Below are positions 38,060-50,200 of a stretch of 64,000 nt of DNA, in pieces (the first letter of the stretch is position 1; each line of letters opens with the position of its first letter). Origin of the DNA: Bugula neritina (lineage: Eukaryota; Bryozoa; Gymnolaemata; Cheilostomatida; Bugulidae); NCBI GenBank assembly GCA_964035545.1, contig OZ037765.1:31502504-31566503 (forward strand), written 5' to 3'. The position numbers and the translations under genes are program-made. The notes beneath the pieces were generated by a model that was not told where the DNA came from, did no database searches, and saw only the letters and a list, made by a program, of their open reading frames with translations.

Positions 38060-41000
38060 TTACGGCTCAATTATAAACGGAGTTTCCGGATAGTCATATA
38101 GTTGCAACTCGTATCTGTATAGAAACCTTATCTTATCTATCATCTGGGAAGGCACCTGCTTCCAGTAGTCAATATATGATATATGCTGATTAGTTTTCTC
38201 TATTGCCCTTATAGTCTTTCTCCGCACTGCATGCATCACTCGCACAGGGTTTATCAACCCTGCTTGTTTGAATATGTACTCCAACTCTTTTTCCATGTTT
38301 TCCATAAGTACTAAAACAATAACAGGAGGTTAAATGCAGATCATAAAAACACAAGTTATTTAATTAATGGTGTAAATGCATTTTTTATTAACTGTAGTTC
38401 ATGGAAAGTAATTAGTAAAAAGAACAAGTTGCAAAATGGTTCACCAGGTTTACTTCTTAACAGGTTTTACATAAGTTATATAGATGGTTATCGTATTACA
38501 TATGACATTTGAAGCCAAATGACTTCATCACCATTTTTTGTAAATGAGGATGTAGTCTTGAGTTTACCCAGTGGTCTCTGGGGTTTAATTGCTTGAAAGT
38601 TGAAGGTCTCAGGTTTGAATCCCACCTGAGGGCAACAGCTATTACATGAGAAATTAAACGATTATTTTAGTAGATAATTATATGAAAATTCTACCGTCCG
38701 TGATTTTGCTAAACAACTTACCTACATATCGGTAAGGGTAGTCACAGATGCCACACCTTCTGTAGCTGGTCTCTACATGCCCAAAGTACTCAGTTTCCTC
38801 TCTCATCATCATATCAATAACACACTGCAGAAATCTTTCAAACGTTACTTTTACTCCCTTGTGGGAGTAACAATTCTTTCCAAAGTCTAACTTGCAAGTG
38901 TCTGCAATGAAAAATTACAACCAAGATAAAATTAACCATCAGTTTAAATAGAACGTCAGCGTTCCTGATGGGCTAATAGTGCAGCTATTGTTTTAATTAG
39001 GTATATGGCTACTACTAAAAGCTGTTAAGAATCATTTAGTGTCTGCTTGTCTGTGAAACACAGTCTAAGCACTACAAAAAGCAACGTATACATAACCACC
39101 ATTAATATGCTTACAATCGTCGAAGTAGTGAGGTATTGACTACTACAGTTTCCTATAATAAGTAAAGTATATATAACAGTACTTTGATTTTATGAGTTGG
39201 TTGTTGAATCACTTACAAGACTTGTCGTCTTGTTCACATTTTTCTCGATAGACGCTAACAAGACGCTGCCACGGGTTTCTAACCATTACGAATGTTACAA
39301 ATCTCTCTTCTGCTTTAATTTTTAACTAAAAGATTAATGACTATCTTTTTATGGAGTAGTGAACCCTAGGTAGGTACAACATACAGTCGAAATTGGAAAA
39401 GCCCTGCGCTCTAAATGAGTAATGTAATAAAACAAGTTATGTTCTCATTAGGAAAATTTAAGAACTTATTCCATTGAATTTTTTTGTTAAATGAAAATAA
39501 TCATTAAAAAGATATGTAGAAGAGATTAGGCAGTTATCTAACTAAATAAATTCAAACTGGGGAAAAACTATTATATTAAAGGCTGTAATTATATTTTATT
39601 ATTGCAATTAAATAAATCCAAAATAAAAACTATGAACTACATACAAACAGGTGTTGATACTATAACAAATAATAGTTTACATACTTCCTGTTTCCAAAAG
39701 TGCGTGATACGACATGGACTTTTTTTTATATGAGAGTTGTATACCCGGTGGATATGACTGAAATCTGCTGGAGCTGCATGGAGTGGTGACCAGGCCCTAT
39801 TCATGAATGTTGATGCTGTTTTGGGAATCCAACAAAAAGCTAAGTTCAGTCTTTTACTGACTATTATTCTCTACAATCATTTATAATCAGAAGCTGATCA
39901 TAAAAATTCATGCAAGTTTATAATCGCCATCCTCGTGAGAAACCCCTGATGGACAGGGTTTTGTTAAATCAGACTGAGGACTTAATTCAGATGAGGCACA
40001 GGAGCAATTATGACTGGAGGCTCTTCCTAACATCACCAATGGCCTTTACTGGGGTTCAAACCGCTGACCTTGTGTTTACTAAGCAAATGCTCTAACCCCT
40101 AAACCTCCGCTGATCATGTTTTTGACAATTTAAAAGCACTGCTATCAAAGAGAAGTAATTTGAAAGTTAAGAAAGTTCCTAAAATATTACTGTAAACACT
40201 TAGAAATTGAAAGCAGGTAAACATTTTACTACTTTAAGAGAAAGAAATACTAAAGATCAACAACTTAAGAAATAAGATGGTCCTTTCTATACCTGAAGTT
40301 TCACTGGCCTACAATTCCAATTGAAAGGATTGCAATTACATGTGAGGCATTTAATGATAGTTCAGTTAATAGTTCAAAGAAAATGTGATTAAAATTGTGC
40401 TTCACCCCTTATGTTGGTGTTGGTAACATCAATTCACTGCTATGCTGCATCATGGACTTTTATACCAAGGTCATTCATTACATGTTCCAGAAAATCAAAC
40501 ATGCTGGTATTATGCCTGCATGCTTTTTTATAACAAATATACAATTGCTATATCTATATCTATAGATTAGCAAATAGTATCAAATATTATACTACACAAA
40601 TGTTAAACGTTTATAAATGTTGTTATAGCTTTTATGATTGATGGTAGCTTTAGATAGGCTCTTCAACTATTGATTTGTGTTACCTTCAACCCTTCAAAGG
40701 TGGAGGGGTTTTTAGACGTCCCATACTTTGACAACGAAGCATTGAATAAATACCTATGATAGTCTTTGCATCTCTGCCTAGAAAAGAAACCAAACTTCTG
40801 TAATTTGTAAATTAATAGACTGTCATGGCAATAGTTCTTTACACAAGTTATAGATAAAAATGAAATATTAATTAGCGAAACTATATATATTCAATTTTTT
40901 ATAGCTTGAGAGCAAATTGTATAAAATATTTGTTTTTAAAACTATCGGCTCCAAATGTTTGAACCCGAGATTAATCGCAAAACAATCTCCAAAAGCTTAG

Positions 41001-42336
41001 AAGTAATATGTGAATTTTACCTCACTTGTTGAATTCTCTCTTCCAACAAGTGTTTGATGTCTGTCTTATTTTTCCAAGAGTATGTATAGTTTTGACATAA
41101 GTATTCCTCACGGAGGTTAGAAGGGCAGGGATAGAGTTCCTTGCTGTGTAGACCAGCAGTTATCCTCTCCATCTTTGTCATGTTAGTTGGATCTGGAGTT
41201 ACTATAACATGGCACATTTATTTTATGCATACACACATACACACATGCAACATATGTACGTACGTATATATGTATGCATGTATGTATGTATACAATGACC
41301 CATTTACACACGCGCGTACATGTATATATACAAAAAGTATTCAACGATCCCTATTACTTCAAAGGTGCAATATATGATACAATGAAATATCTGCAAAAAG
41401 GCTATGTAAGACAAAAATATATAATTTACTGTGCTTGCAAACTGACCATCTACCAGCTTCTCTATTATGTACCGTACAGATGTATCACCTCCCTGCTTAG
41501 CTGATTGGCTTGATAAATATTCTATAACATATATACATCTGTGTGTTCATTCATGTTTGTACAACAGCTAAACTTTTAGAAAATAACTAATATATATACA
41601 TATAATGCACTACATGTGTTGGTTAACATTTTCTAGGGTAGTTTCATTATTTTCATATAATTTGTTACAGGTTTGTTAGGAGAAATATTGATGCTATAAG
41701 TCTAAATATGAATGTATAAATATATGACGATTCATAATAGATAAATATAGACATGATGACTAATTACTCAGACCTGATTTGCATGCATATTCTATATTAT
41801 TAGAAAACTGAGTGAACAGCATATTTTATTATAAATGTTTTATTGACTGAAAATTCAAAGCTAACGTAGTGTTATGCCAATTGCAATTTGGTTTTCTACT
41901 GTTGTTTGTTTTTGGCTTTAGCATTTACAATAATTCTGAAGAATGTGTAAAGTTACAAATGACGAATTCGATCATTGTAAAATTTGTAAACTCCCGCAAA
42001 TTTGCATGGAGTATTTCCTTATACTATATCGTAAAGTATGTATCATAGTGGCGAAATGAATTTCAACATAATGTATGTCGCATAATATCATCATATGTGA
42101 ATGTAGTGTTTACCGAGTAGTCCCTGTAGTGGAATAGTTAGGGCAGCTGCTTGGAAAATGGGTTTAAATCCCAGTGGAGGCAAAATTACTTTATAGTAAA
42201 GAGAGGCTTGGGAATATAATGACCTTATACTTAGGAATACACACTTACTATTTTTGTTTTGAAGTAACAAATAACTGAGATTTCCAGCAAACAGGAAAAA
42301 GGCGCAAATTATCCACAGTGTGTCTTTCTTGAGCTC
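38060..42336 (-). CDS. Carbohydrate sulfotransferase, HNK-1/CHST8-14 type (sulfotransferase family 2)
   Basis: Predicted Golgi type II membrane enzyme moving sulfate from PAPS to a glycan. Exons, high to low: 42249-42336, 41021-41201, 40684-40777, 40293-40308 (putative microexon), 39685-39839, 39217-39325, 38722-38901, 38060-38310 (TAA); about 357 residues so far. The first listed exon encodes a signal anchor (WIICAFFLFAGNLSYLLL) but starts without an ATG, so a short 5' exon is missing. A luminal stem with N-glycosylation sequons follows. The 5'-phosphosulfate-binding loop is WIPKTASTF and the 3'-phosphate loop is VRNPWQRLVSVYREK, both typical of the family. The C-terminal YWKQVPSQMIDKIRFLYRYE matches the usual ending. 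The exact acceptor glycan cannot be inferred. The gene lies between RRN3 and NTAN1. Confidence 0.82.
38559..38645 (+). repeat. tRNA-derived SINE copy (sulfotransferase intron)
   Basis: Begins GAGTTTACCCAGTGGTCTC and contains a B-box-like GGTTTGAATCCCACC. It shares its leading segment with the copies at 42101 and 52789. Not a functional tRNA, since no cloverleaf forms. Confidence 0.6.
39940..40118 (-). repeat. tRNA-derived SINE copy (sulfotransferase intron)
   Basis: On the minus strand an A-box-like GAGGTTTAGGGGTTAGAGCA is followed by a B-box-like GCGGTTTGAACCCCAGT, spaced as in a tRNA-derived SINE head. Boundaries approximate. Confidence 0.5.
42101..42195 (+). repeat. tRNA-derived SINE copy (sulfotransferase intron)
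   Basis: Leader GTAGTGTTTACCGAGTAG, then GTGGAATAGTTAGGGCAGC and a B-box-like GGTTTAAATCCCAGTGG, all similar to the copy at 52789. Located 50 bp downstream, in the gene's sense, of the signal-anchor exon. Confidence 0.6.
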
Positions 42337-42883
42337 CTGAAACACACCACATTATATGTAACAACATAATAGCCAACACAACAAGTGTATCAACACATAA
42401 CAATAAAGTTACTCCTATTTCAGCAGATTGCTGAAGCACACAAAGCACTCAGATGTGTAACATATAGTATTTATGTCATGCTAGCTACTTTTATCTTAAT
42501 GCTTGATGTCATACACTGCTTATTAAACAAGAAACCTGTTTTGTATGAATGGAATGCTCGGACTGTCAACTTAAAGCTACATACTGTTTCTCTCCCTATG
42601 GCTCGTTTATGCATTGTGGCATACGTACGGTTTTAACACTGCGTGCAGACAATCCGCCATGTTTTGTCACCATCTCATGATTCTATTACTACAGTTTTGA
42701 GAGGTCAAAAATTTAAATAGTTGCTAAACGCAAGCAAACACTTACAAGTTGATGACGAAGCGGCTGTGTTAACTGATGAATGGTGCATTACTGAGCATCT
42801 AACTAAGAGTCAGTGAAAAACAATTATATATCAATTCATTGGACTATTTAGTCATGCTTTTCACAAAACACAAAAGACACATA

Positions 42884-44645
42884 CAGTGCTGTGAAAAAGT
42901 TTAAGGACGCCTCATTGTTTTCCATAACAGTAATGTTCTAAGCTAATTTTAAGACATAACAAAAGCATTTCCATAAGCATGATGCCTATCAAAATGATCC
43001 TTAAGATCTCCTTATCTCATTTATACAAATCATTAGTGTCTCTTTTCATTTCCTTCCAAAATATGGGTGAAATAATGAGATACTATGCATATATGGGAAT
43101 TATTCAATGTTCTCACAATTTGTGTGTACTGTAGGATATCAGAATATTTTACGTGAAACATAGAAAAATATTGTATGTGATTTGTTCTACACATTATAGC
43201 AGCATTGCAACACACAGTGCTTTAAATTTTAGTATCAATGTTTTGTTGGCCAGCCTTTATTCTCAATCACTAGTCGGCAGCGACGAGGCATCAACTCGTA
43301 CAGCTTCTCCAACTCGTTTTCAGTCACAACATGATGCTATGCATGAATTACAGGCTCTATCAGTGTCACCTTAGTTGTTGGCTTCTGTGAAGAGACTATT
43401 TTAGCCATTATTGACCATGAATTTCTTATTGGGCCGGCCAGTTAAGCGTTGAGACCCTCTGCTTTTTCATCCACTCTTTAACAGTTTTTGCCCAATGGCA
43501 TGGTGCATTGTCATCTTCAAATACGTTAATTTCATTTAAAAAGAAGTTTTTTATGATTGGAAGAAGTTTAGCATTGAGATTCTCTATATATTTTTGGGCA
43601 TTAACATCATTCTAGAGCAATTACTGAGTCGACCTACACCTTTTGATGCTATACAACCCCAGAACATAACACCGATAGGGTGCTTAATTGTTGTAAGAAT
43701 ACATTAGGGGTTATATTTCTCATACTGATATCTTCTAACAAAACAGTTTCCAGCATGATTGTTCACATTAAATGTAGATTTATTTGAAATAATTACTTTT
43801 TTCTAATCATTCAATGTCTAACTACCATGCTCCTTGGCCAAACCGTAGCCGGTCTTTTCGCTTCTTCTCGGTTAGTAGAGGCTTCCTTCTTGCTTTGCAG
43901 ACACATAGACCATTGCTCAGCAGTCTTCGCCTTATCAGGGATGTCGAAGTTGTTGTTCCTGTCGATTCTGATCATTCTTTGCCAACTCAGAACTTGTTTT
44001 ATGGCAATTTTTCTTGCTAACCCTAATGAAAACCTTGTCATCTCCGAGTGTGCTTATTCTTGGTCGTCCACTTCCAGGTCGATCTGCTACACTACCAGTC
44101 TTCATGAACTTCCTGATAAATTGATAAACAGTTGTCTTTGCTTTGCCAACCTTTTCAGATATTTTCCTAATTGAATAACCTTTGTTATGCAAAAAATTAT
44201 TACAAACCTGGCTTTTGAAGTAAGATTTACAGCTCTCATTTTGTCTATGCGCAGCACCTAAGTGGACACCATGTAAAAGCTTACAACTAGATGACAGATT
44301 TCAAATCATGGAAGAAAGTCATACTTTATGGTATCATGATGTCATGTACAAAGTAAAATTTTACTGTTTAGCCTTTTGTGATTATCAGAAGCGATAAACT
44401 TTGGAAACATAAAAACACAGGAGTTGCGCTTTCCTAGCTGCTTGTATAGTTAGCCTGAAAATAGGTAGAAAACATCACAGCAGTAAGAATTTATAAGGTG
44501 GAAATTGTAGTGCACATTCTAAGGGTCATTTTGATATATAGAACTTGCAGGAAAATACTAAGAACTTCCAAGAAATGCCTATTAAACAATACATAGAAAT
44601 ACATAGAAATTTCTGCAAGCGTCCTTAAACTTTTTCACAGCACTG
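42884..44645 (-). mobile_element. Tc1/mariner transposon with intact ends
   Basis: A 1762-bp element flanked by the TA target duplication (42882-42883 and 44646-44647). The terminal inverted repeats match over at least 27 bp, beginning CAGTGCTGTGAAAAAGTTTA at both ends. The only coding content is a decayed transposase on the minus strand. It lies between the sulfotransferase gene and NTAN1. Confidence 0.93.
43230..44192 (-). pseudogene. Tc1-like transposase, broken
   Basis: The N-terminal helix-turn-helix region is readable (ISEKVGKAKTTVYQFIRKF, then GSGRPRIST, a GRPR-like hook) at 43935-44192. It then shifts frame into 43811-44041 (IPDKAKTAEQWSM). Further fragments of the DDE domain (HPIGVMFWGCIA, then EDDNAPCHWAK) and the typical end (YELMPRRCRLVIENKGWPTKH, about 43260) lie in different frames with stops between. 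At least three breaks were noted, so it cannot make an active enzyme. Confidence 0.88.
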
Positions 44646-44647
44646 TA

Positions 44648-47266
44648 GATGCATTCAATCAAAACCTTTCAACGGAAGTTTCTGACAAAGATGTCGATTA
44701 TAAACTATAAAGTTATTTTTTTCACAGAACACCGTATCATATTTTGACAGTTTCATAGCTAGAGAAAAGAAACGCTATCTGTGGAAGCAAGATTATAATG
44801 AGACTTTTGAGGGCTAAATTTATCTAAAATTTTATTAGTTTACAATTTACATGTTCACTCTATTCTATTGCAAAGCAAGGACTGGTTGGGGATGTGAGTG
44901 TCCCATATTTAGTCATTTGAAAGTTTCTAGATTTAAGCTACGTTTTTATAGTGGGCTACCAAATGCATACATTTAAGTTAATAAACTCAGAATTCTATAA
45001 TATTATAATGGAAGTACTCCATAAGATGTTGATAGCTTTTAATAGTTTTGTGATGTGACCGTTAAAAGTTTGGCCATTTTATAGCAAGTGCTCAAATTTA
45101 TCAAAATTTAGGTGAATATTATACTCAGTATCCACTAAAATTGTTGATGTTAAGAAGAGCATCCAGTTATAATTACTCCTGTGCCACATTTAAATAAGTC
45201 CTTAGCCCGCTTTAACAAAAACCCTTTCTATCAGAGGTTTCTCACAAGGATAGCGACTATAAACTTGCGTGAGTTTTTATGCTCAGTTTCCACTAAGTAT
45301 GATATTTGGATAATTCATTTATGATGAGCTCCAACAACAAAAGAAAACAAAATATTATGTTACTCCTTCACATCCGAACCCTACTTTTTAGTATGACTAC
45401 CCCTCATAGTGCTTCAGATACTTCATTTCCTTCTTGTAAACTGCATTAATTGATTTTGATCTTGTTTCTTGATAAAGAAATTAATTAGCAAAGTGAAAGT
45501 TCTAATTGTTTCCAATGCCAATAATATGTGTGCAAGTGGATTCAACATCATGCCAAACTGAATTAGCACAATTTAATTAATAATTTCACCAGAAAAAAAC
45601 AAAGACAATCAATTTTTCTAAAATTATAATTCATCATCATTAGTTCAAAGCTGCTCTGCAAATTTGCTTGTCTACTATTTTAGGTAAAATCATATGTAAT
45701 CTCCAGCGCACAATACCTTTGAGAGTGAACCATTTTATATTATAATGCAAATAATACAAAACCCTTTACTACAGCTTGGCAGCTTTAATAAACGCGTGAA
45801 GCTGTAACCTTATTATAGTTATAAAATAGCCAGTCTCTTATGGTTTCACACTTGTATACATAATTTAGCATACTAGGCCCCTACATTCTTTTCTTATGCA
45901 CCCCATTATGATAATTTGCCTTAGTTACCTTTTATAGCCTTAAGAATATCAACTCAATATTAAATATTTACCTACAGTCTGCTGTAAGTTGAGTGAGTTG
46001 CACCTGCAGGCCAACATTATGTTAAAACATAACTTGATGAAACTAAAAACCAATTGCTGCTCCAAAAATGACGATTCCAGATCACAACAAATTGATGGGA
46101 TTTTTAATAAAATAAAATACACGCTAATACTTTTAGCCTATTTTTGGTAGTTGTATTAGATAGAGTGAGGTTTTACCATTTCCTTTAATGACTCATGAGA
46201 AACAACAGAGTGTTACGTCACTTGCAACTTGGAAGCATTTTTAGCATGTTGTTTAGTTTTAGGTCAATGAGAAGTTCGATAAACAAATTTGAAATGTTGG
46301 GCTCCGTCCAGTTTACAATTTTTCAAAACACAATAATATAATATTCTGGTTTGATTGAATATACATGTATGTTTACTAATTTTGCTGGCAAATAGAAGCA
46401 CAGCATTATTAAAACAACCGTTATTTTTATCTCACTTTTGATGTCTTAACTTTGCAATCCAGATCTCTACACCTTCTTCAAAATAATTTATGCTGATAGA
46501 ATTAAGGAATAGTTATTTCATTAAATATTTAAGTTTCTGCATATGGTGTTTTTACTAACCATTCGACAGAGAAAGAGTTGTGTCTTTCAAACTCTTGCCA
46601 GTTGCTAGTAGGCTTCGCTAGTTCCAAGAGTGGAAATGACTCAAAGTTGATGAGCACCAAGAAAGATGTTCACGTAAAACAATAGAGAAAAAAGTAGATG
46701 TTTATAAACCGTCATATAGCGTATGAATGAATAATCAATAGCTATTGTATAGGTCAGGAGCTGCATATTGATTGGCTAACTGAGTAAATGTCAAACTAGT
46801 TAGCTTTGACCTGAATTACAAGTATTTACTTCATAGATTTCAACATTCACAGTAAACGTCATTACGTCACACTTCACAACTATGAATAATCAATGAGGTG
46901 TTGGTGTACAAAACAAAAATATATTTTGGTGTTTCAACATCACAATGATAATTATAATTCATAAAAGCAAAAGTAAACATTTTATTCATTTATTACAAGG
47001 AAGCTTTAAGCAAAGGAATGAGGTTTAGAGAAACAGGTAGTCTCCTATTTAGCATTAAACAGTTACACAACTGTCTGGCAAGACATTAGCAACACGATTT
47101 TATATAAAATAATGAAAGAAAAAATTCGATGGTAAATATGTAGTAGCAATATTCTAAAAGAAAACATAAATTGTCAAAATATAAAAAATTCTTGTACAAA
47201 ATTATAATTGAGCAGTCAAAAGTGATTTAGTAGTGAGAGATTGAGCAGATGTGCAGAGTGTAGAAT
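44648..47266. other. Intergenic region between the Tc1 element and NTAN1
   Basis: AT-rich, with no supported gene. One exon-like stretch on the minus strand near 46560-46680 is open and contains KPTSNWQEFERHNSFSVEW, but no partner exon was found. The 3' UTR of NTAN1 and the promoter of the sulfotransferase gene must lie in or next to this interval. Confidence 0.45.
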
Positions 47267-50200
47267 TCAGCATTGCTGCCAGAGACCCGAGGCTAATCTA
47301 AACCTTAGAGTTGTGTTCTCTTTGAAGATGGTAAGAGAAGGATCAGGATTTGAAGCAATAAACATGAGAGATTGTCGCACATCCGCCACAAAATCATCAG
47401 GCTCTTGCTCCGGACTAGTTGATAGGTGCTACCAAATAGTTAATTAACCAGCAGTTTACAGCCTGTCTCAATAGGTTACAGCTTTGGTTGCTTAGGTCTA
47501 TTATATAATAATTATATCAACTTACAAGAAATGCAACACTGATATGTATAATAACAAACAGACAATAATGCATCGAGACCAAATGTTAAGTAATGTATTG
47601 TTGAAATTGGAATTGAACGAGTTTGATTATATTTTGTCTAGAGCTGATCGGTCTCTTCGACTTGTGAAGTTAAACAATCTGGTTAATAAAAGATGGCTTC
47701 TACTTTTACAATGGGCTGATAACTTCTTCATAGAAAACAATTTAACATTTCAACAACAATGCATTGCTATTGCACATTGATGGAGAGTTACAGAACGCTA
47801 TAGCTGGTATGTCCAGAAGCATAGCCTACGGGCCCTGATATTATAGCTTGAAACAGAAAATCTTTACTTCTATAAAATAATACAATACCTAGGTCGATGT
47901 ACTGCAATGTATTCAATGTGCAGGTCTTTGTACTGCATATTGAAAATTTAATAAAATATTGACCTATTTTGAAGCAGCTTCACACATGAAATATTAATTA
48001 TATGACATATATAATAGTACTGCAATGATACACCTTACAAAACAGATGCAACTTGTAGCTGATAACTAATCACTTTTCAAACCACAAGTGACAAGAGAGC
48101 AACATCTCAAATGAACAAAAGTTAAGGGCAATAAGCAATAAGCTTTGCTTCCTGCTTGAAAAGCGCTTCGTAGAAAAATTCCGCAGTAAACTAATTCACA
48201 ATTCATGTGTCTGACTCATGTGCTAGGAATTTTAAAATTTCTCAAAGAATAAGACGTTATTGCTAATTTGTAAAATTATTCTAACAAAATACACAGTAGA
48301 CCTCTAGCTGCTGATACGTGATGTTTTATATTTTAAATTTCTATAAAAAAGGACTAGTTAGCTTTTGGGCAAGTTCTAACAATTAAATAAATATTAAATA
48401 AAGTTACCACAGTTATCAAAGATTATTAGACCCTATATGATAAGAGATGACAACTCCAACATATATTACCCAGTAACTAAAATGGTAATGGTAACTCAAA
48501 GAAACTATGAGCTTTAAGTGACAGGTATATTCCAGCCATTAGATACTTGAATGAAAACTTGTAATTTATAACAGTAAAAGGTCTGATCTGCGTATTGGGA
48601 GTTATGTCCTCTAGTTACTCCATATGACAATGCACCGGAGCCCCTACTTAACATTGTCAAGTAATCGACTTGGGATAATTAAGTACTCGACTTAGTGTAC
48701 TTAAGTACTTGACACCATCAAGTACTTAACTTGACACTATCAAGTACACAACTTGACACAATCAAGTACACAACTTGACACAATCAAGCACACAACTTGA
48801 CGCTATCAAGTACACAACTCTGCACTCACCTTCAGTAGAAACTTGTCTGACTGACTTAGCCAGAGGTCTATCTGCTGGAACTGATAGTGATAACTAAACG
48901 GCTGTAGAATCATCTCGTGACTAGAGTTATCATAACAGTTTACCATCTGCAAGCAAACAGTACTTCAGAGAATAGAAAGATTGCTTTCAACAGTTCTTTA
49001 ATAAAATTAATGGCCATGTATTACTATTAATACTAATGTCATGTATTATTACATCTATTGTTCTACATTAGTCGTATGTAATTCAACATGAATTTACAAA
49101 CATCCACATCAGTAATATAATTAATTATACAAGATATAAAGATAAATGATAATTTTCTTGTAATGGATGACTCTGAATTAGATGACTATGAAAAAACAAA
49201 CATATGGAGGCTGACGAGCCACGAACTGAAAACTAGTAGAACGTCAACACTACCCTTAACTGACTGTACTTCAGTTCTATGTGTGGTTCTTTGCTACTCT
49301 GCAAAGAGCATGCAACTCTAAGTCTAGACTTAGAATAGACTCTCTCGAAGCTACTAATTTATGATTCAACTCTCCATATATTTTAGTATAATAATTGAAC
49401 CGAGTACCTGTTTGGGGCCAATAAAGTTCCTGGCCCCTTTGACCTCTCTCATTGGCCCTTTATTCTCACACTGCACGCGATGAATTTCCATACTGTCACA
49501 GTTTACACCTAAAATACCAAAACAAATGCACACAAATTTTTTCGAAGAAGGGGAAATAACTCCAAAACCACAGTATTGCCCATTCGCAACTCAAGAGCTT
49601 GCTTGTTCAAGTTTTAAAATTTTGTAGAGTTTCCTCAAAAACTTTTTACATCATTAGTTGTTAAAGCCTAACAATAACTATTTACATATTCATGACCACT
49701 GAACTGGAAAATATACAATTTTGAGTTCATTGTTCATAACAAAGTGTGAATTACCAAACTAGTTTAATAAGATTATTTTAGCATTAAGTTATACATTTAT
49801 TAATTTTTAATAAGTCATATCTACAGCTGTTTTTGGTCTAAAAGTAACCGTTAGTGGGAGATTTGTGAGTTACAGTGACTAATCAACCAAGATGTGTTCA
49901 AACTCTTCCAAATTCAAGTAGTAGCCCTAGTCCCTAGTTATACTCAGTATTTTGTTTTCATAAAAAATATAATTGTGACTTTAGTATTACTGCTCATGCT
50001 GTTTTTAGGGTGGGACAACTCTATACTCATAACTTGCAAGTAGACTGCTGAAATCTAAATATCTGATGATTGAGCTTTCAAAAGAAAATATTCCCCAAGA
50101 AAAAAAATAAATAGTCCAAAATCATATCAAAGAAAACCAACAGAAACACTACACATTCAATCTAAACACTGAGAAGTATTTTATACTAGTGACTGAGACA

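Noticed and set aside
46560..46685. Exon-like open stretch on the minus strand (LVLINFESFPLLELAKPTSN)
   Set aside because: A weak GTTAG donor and no partner exon in matching phase; it does not fit the sulfotransferase or NTAN1 frames.
47544..47780. 78-residue plus-strand ORF
   Set aside because: Located in an NTAN1 intron, AT-driven composition, no recognisable motif and antisense to the gene.
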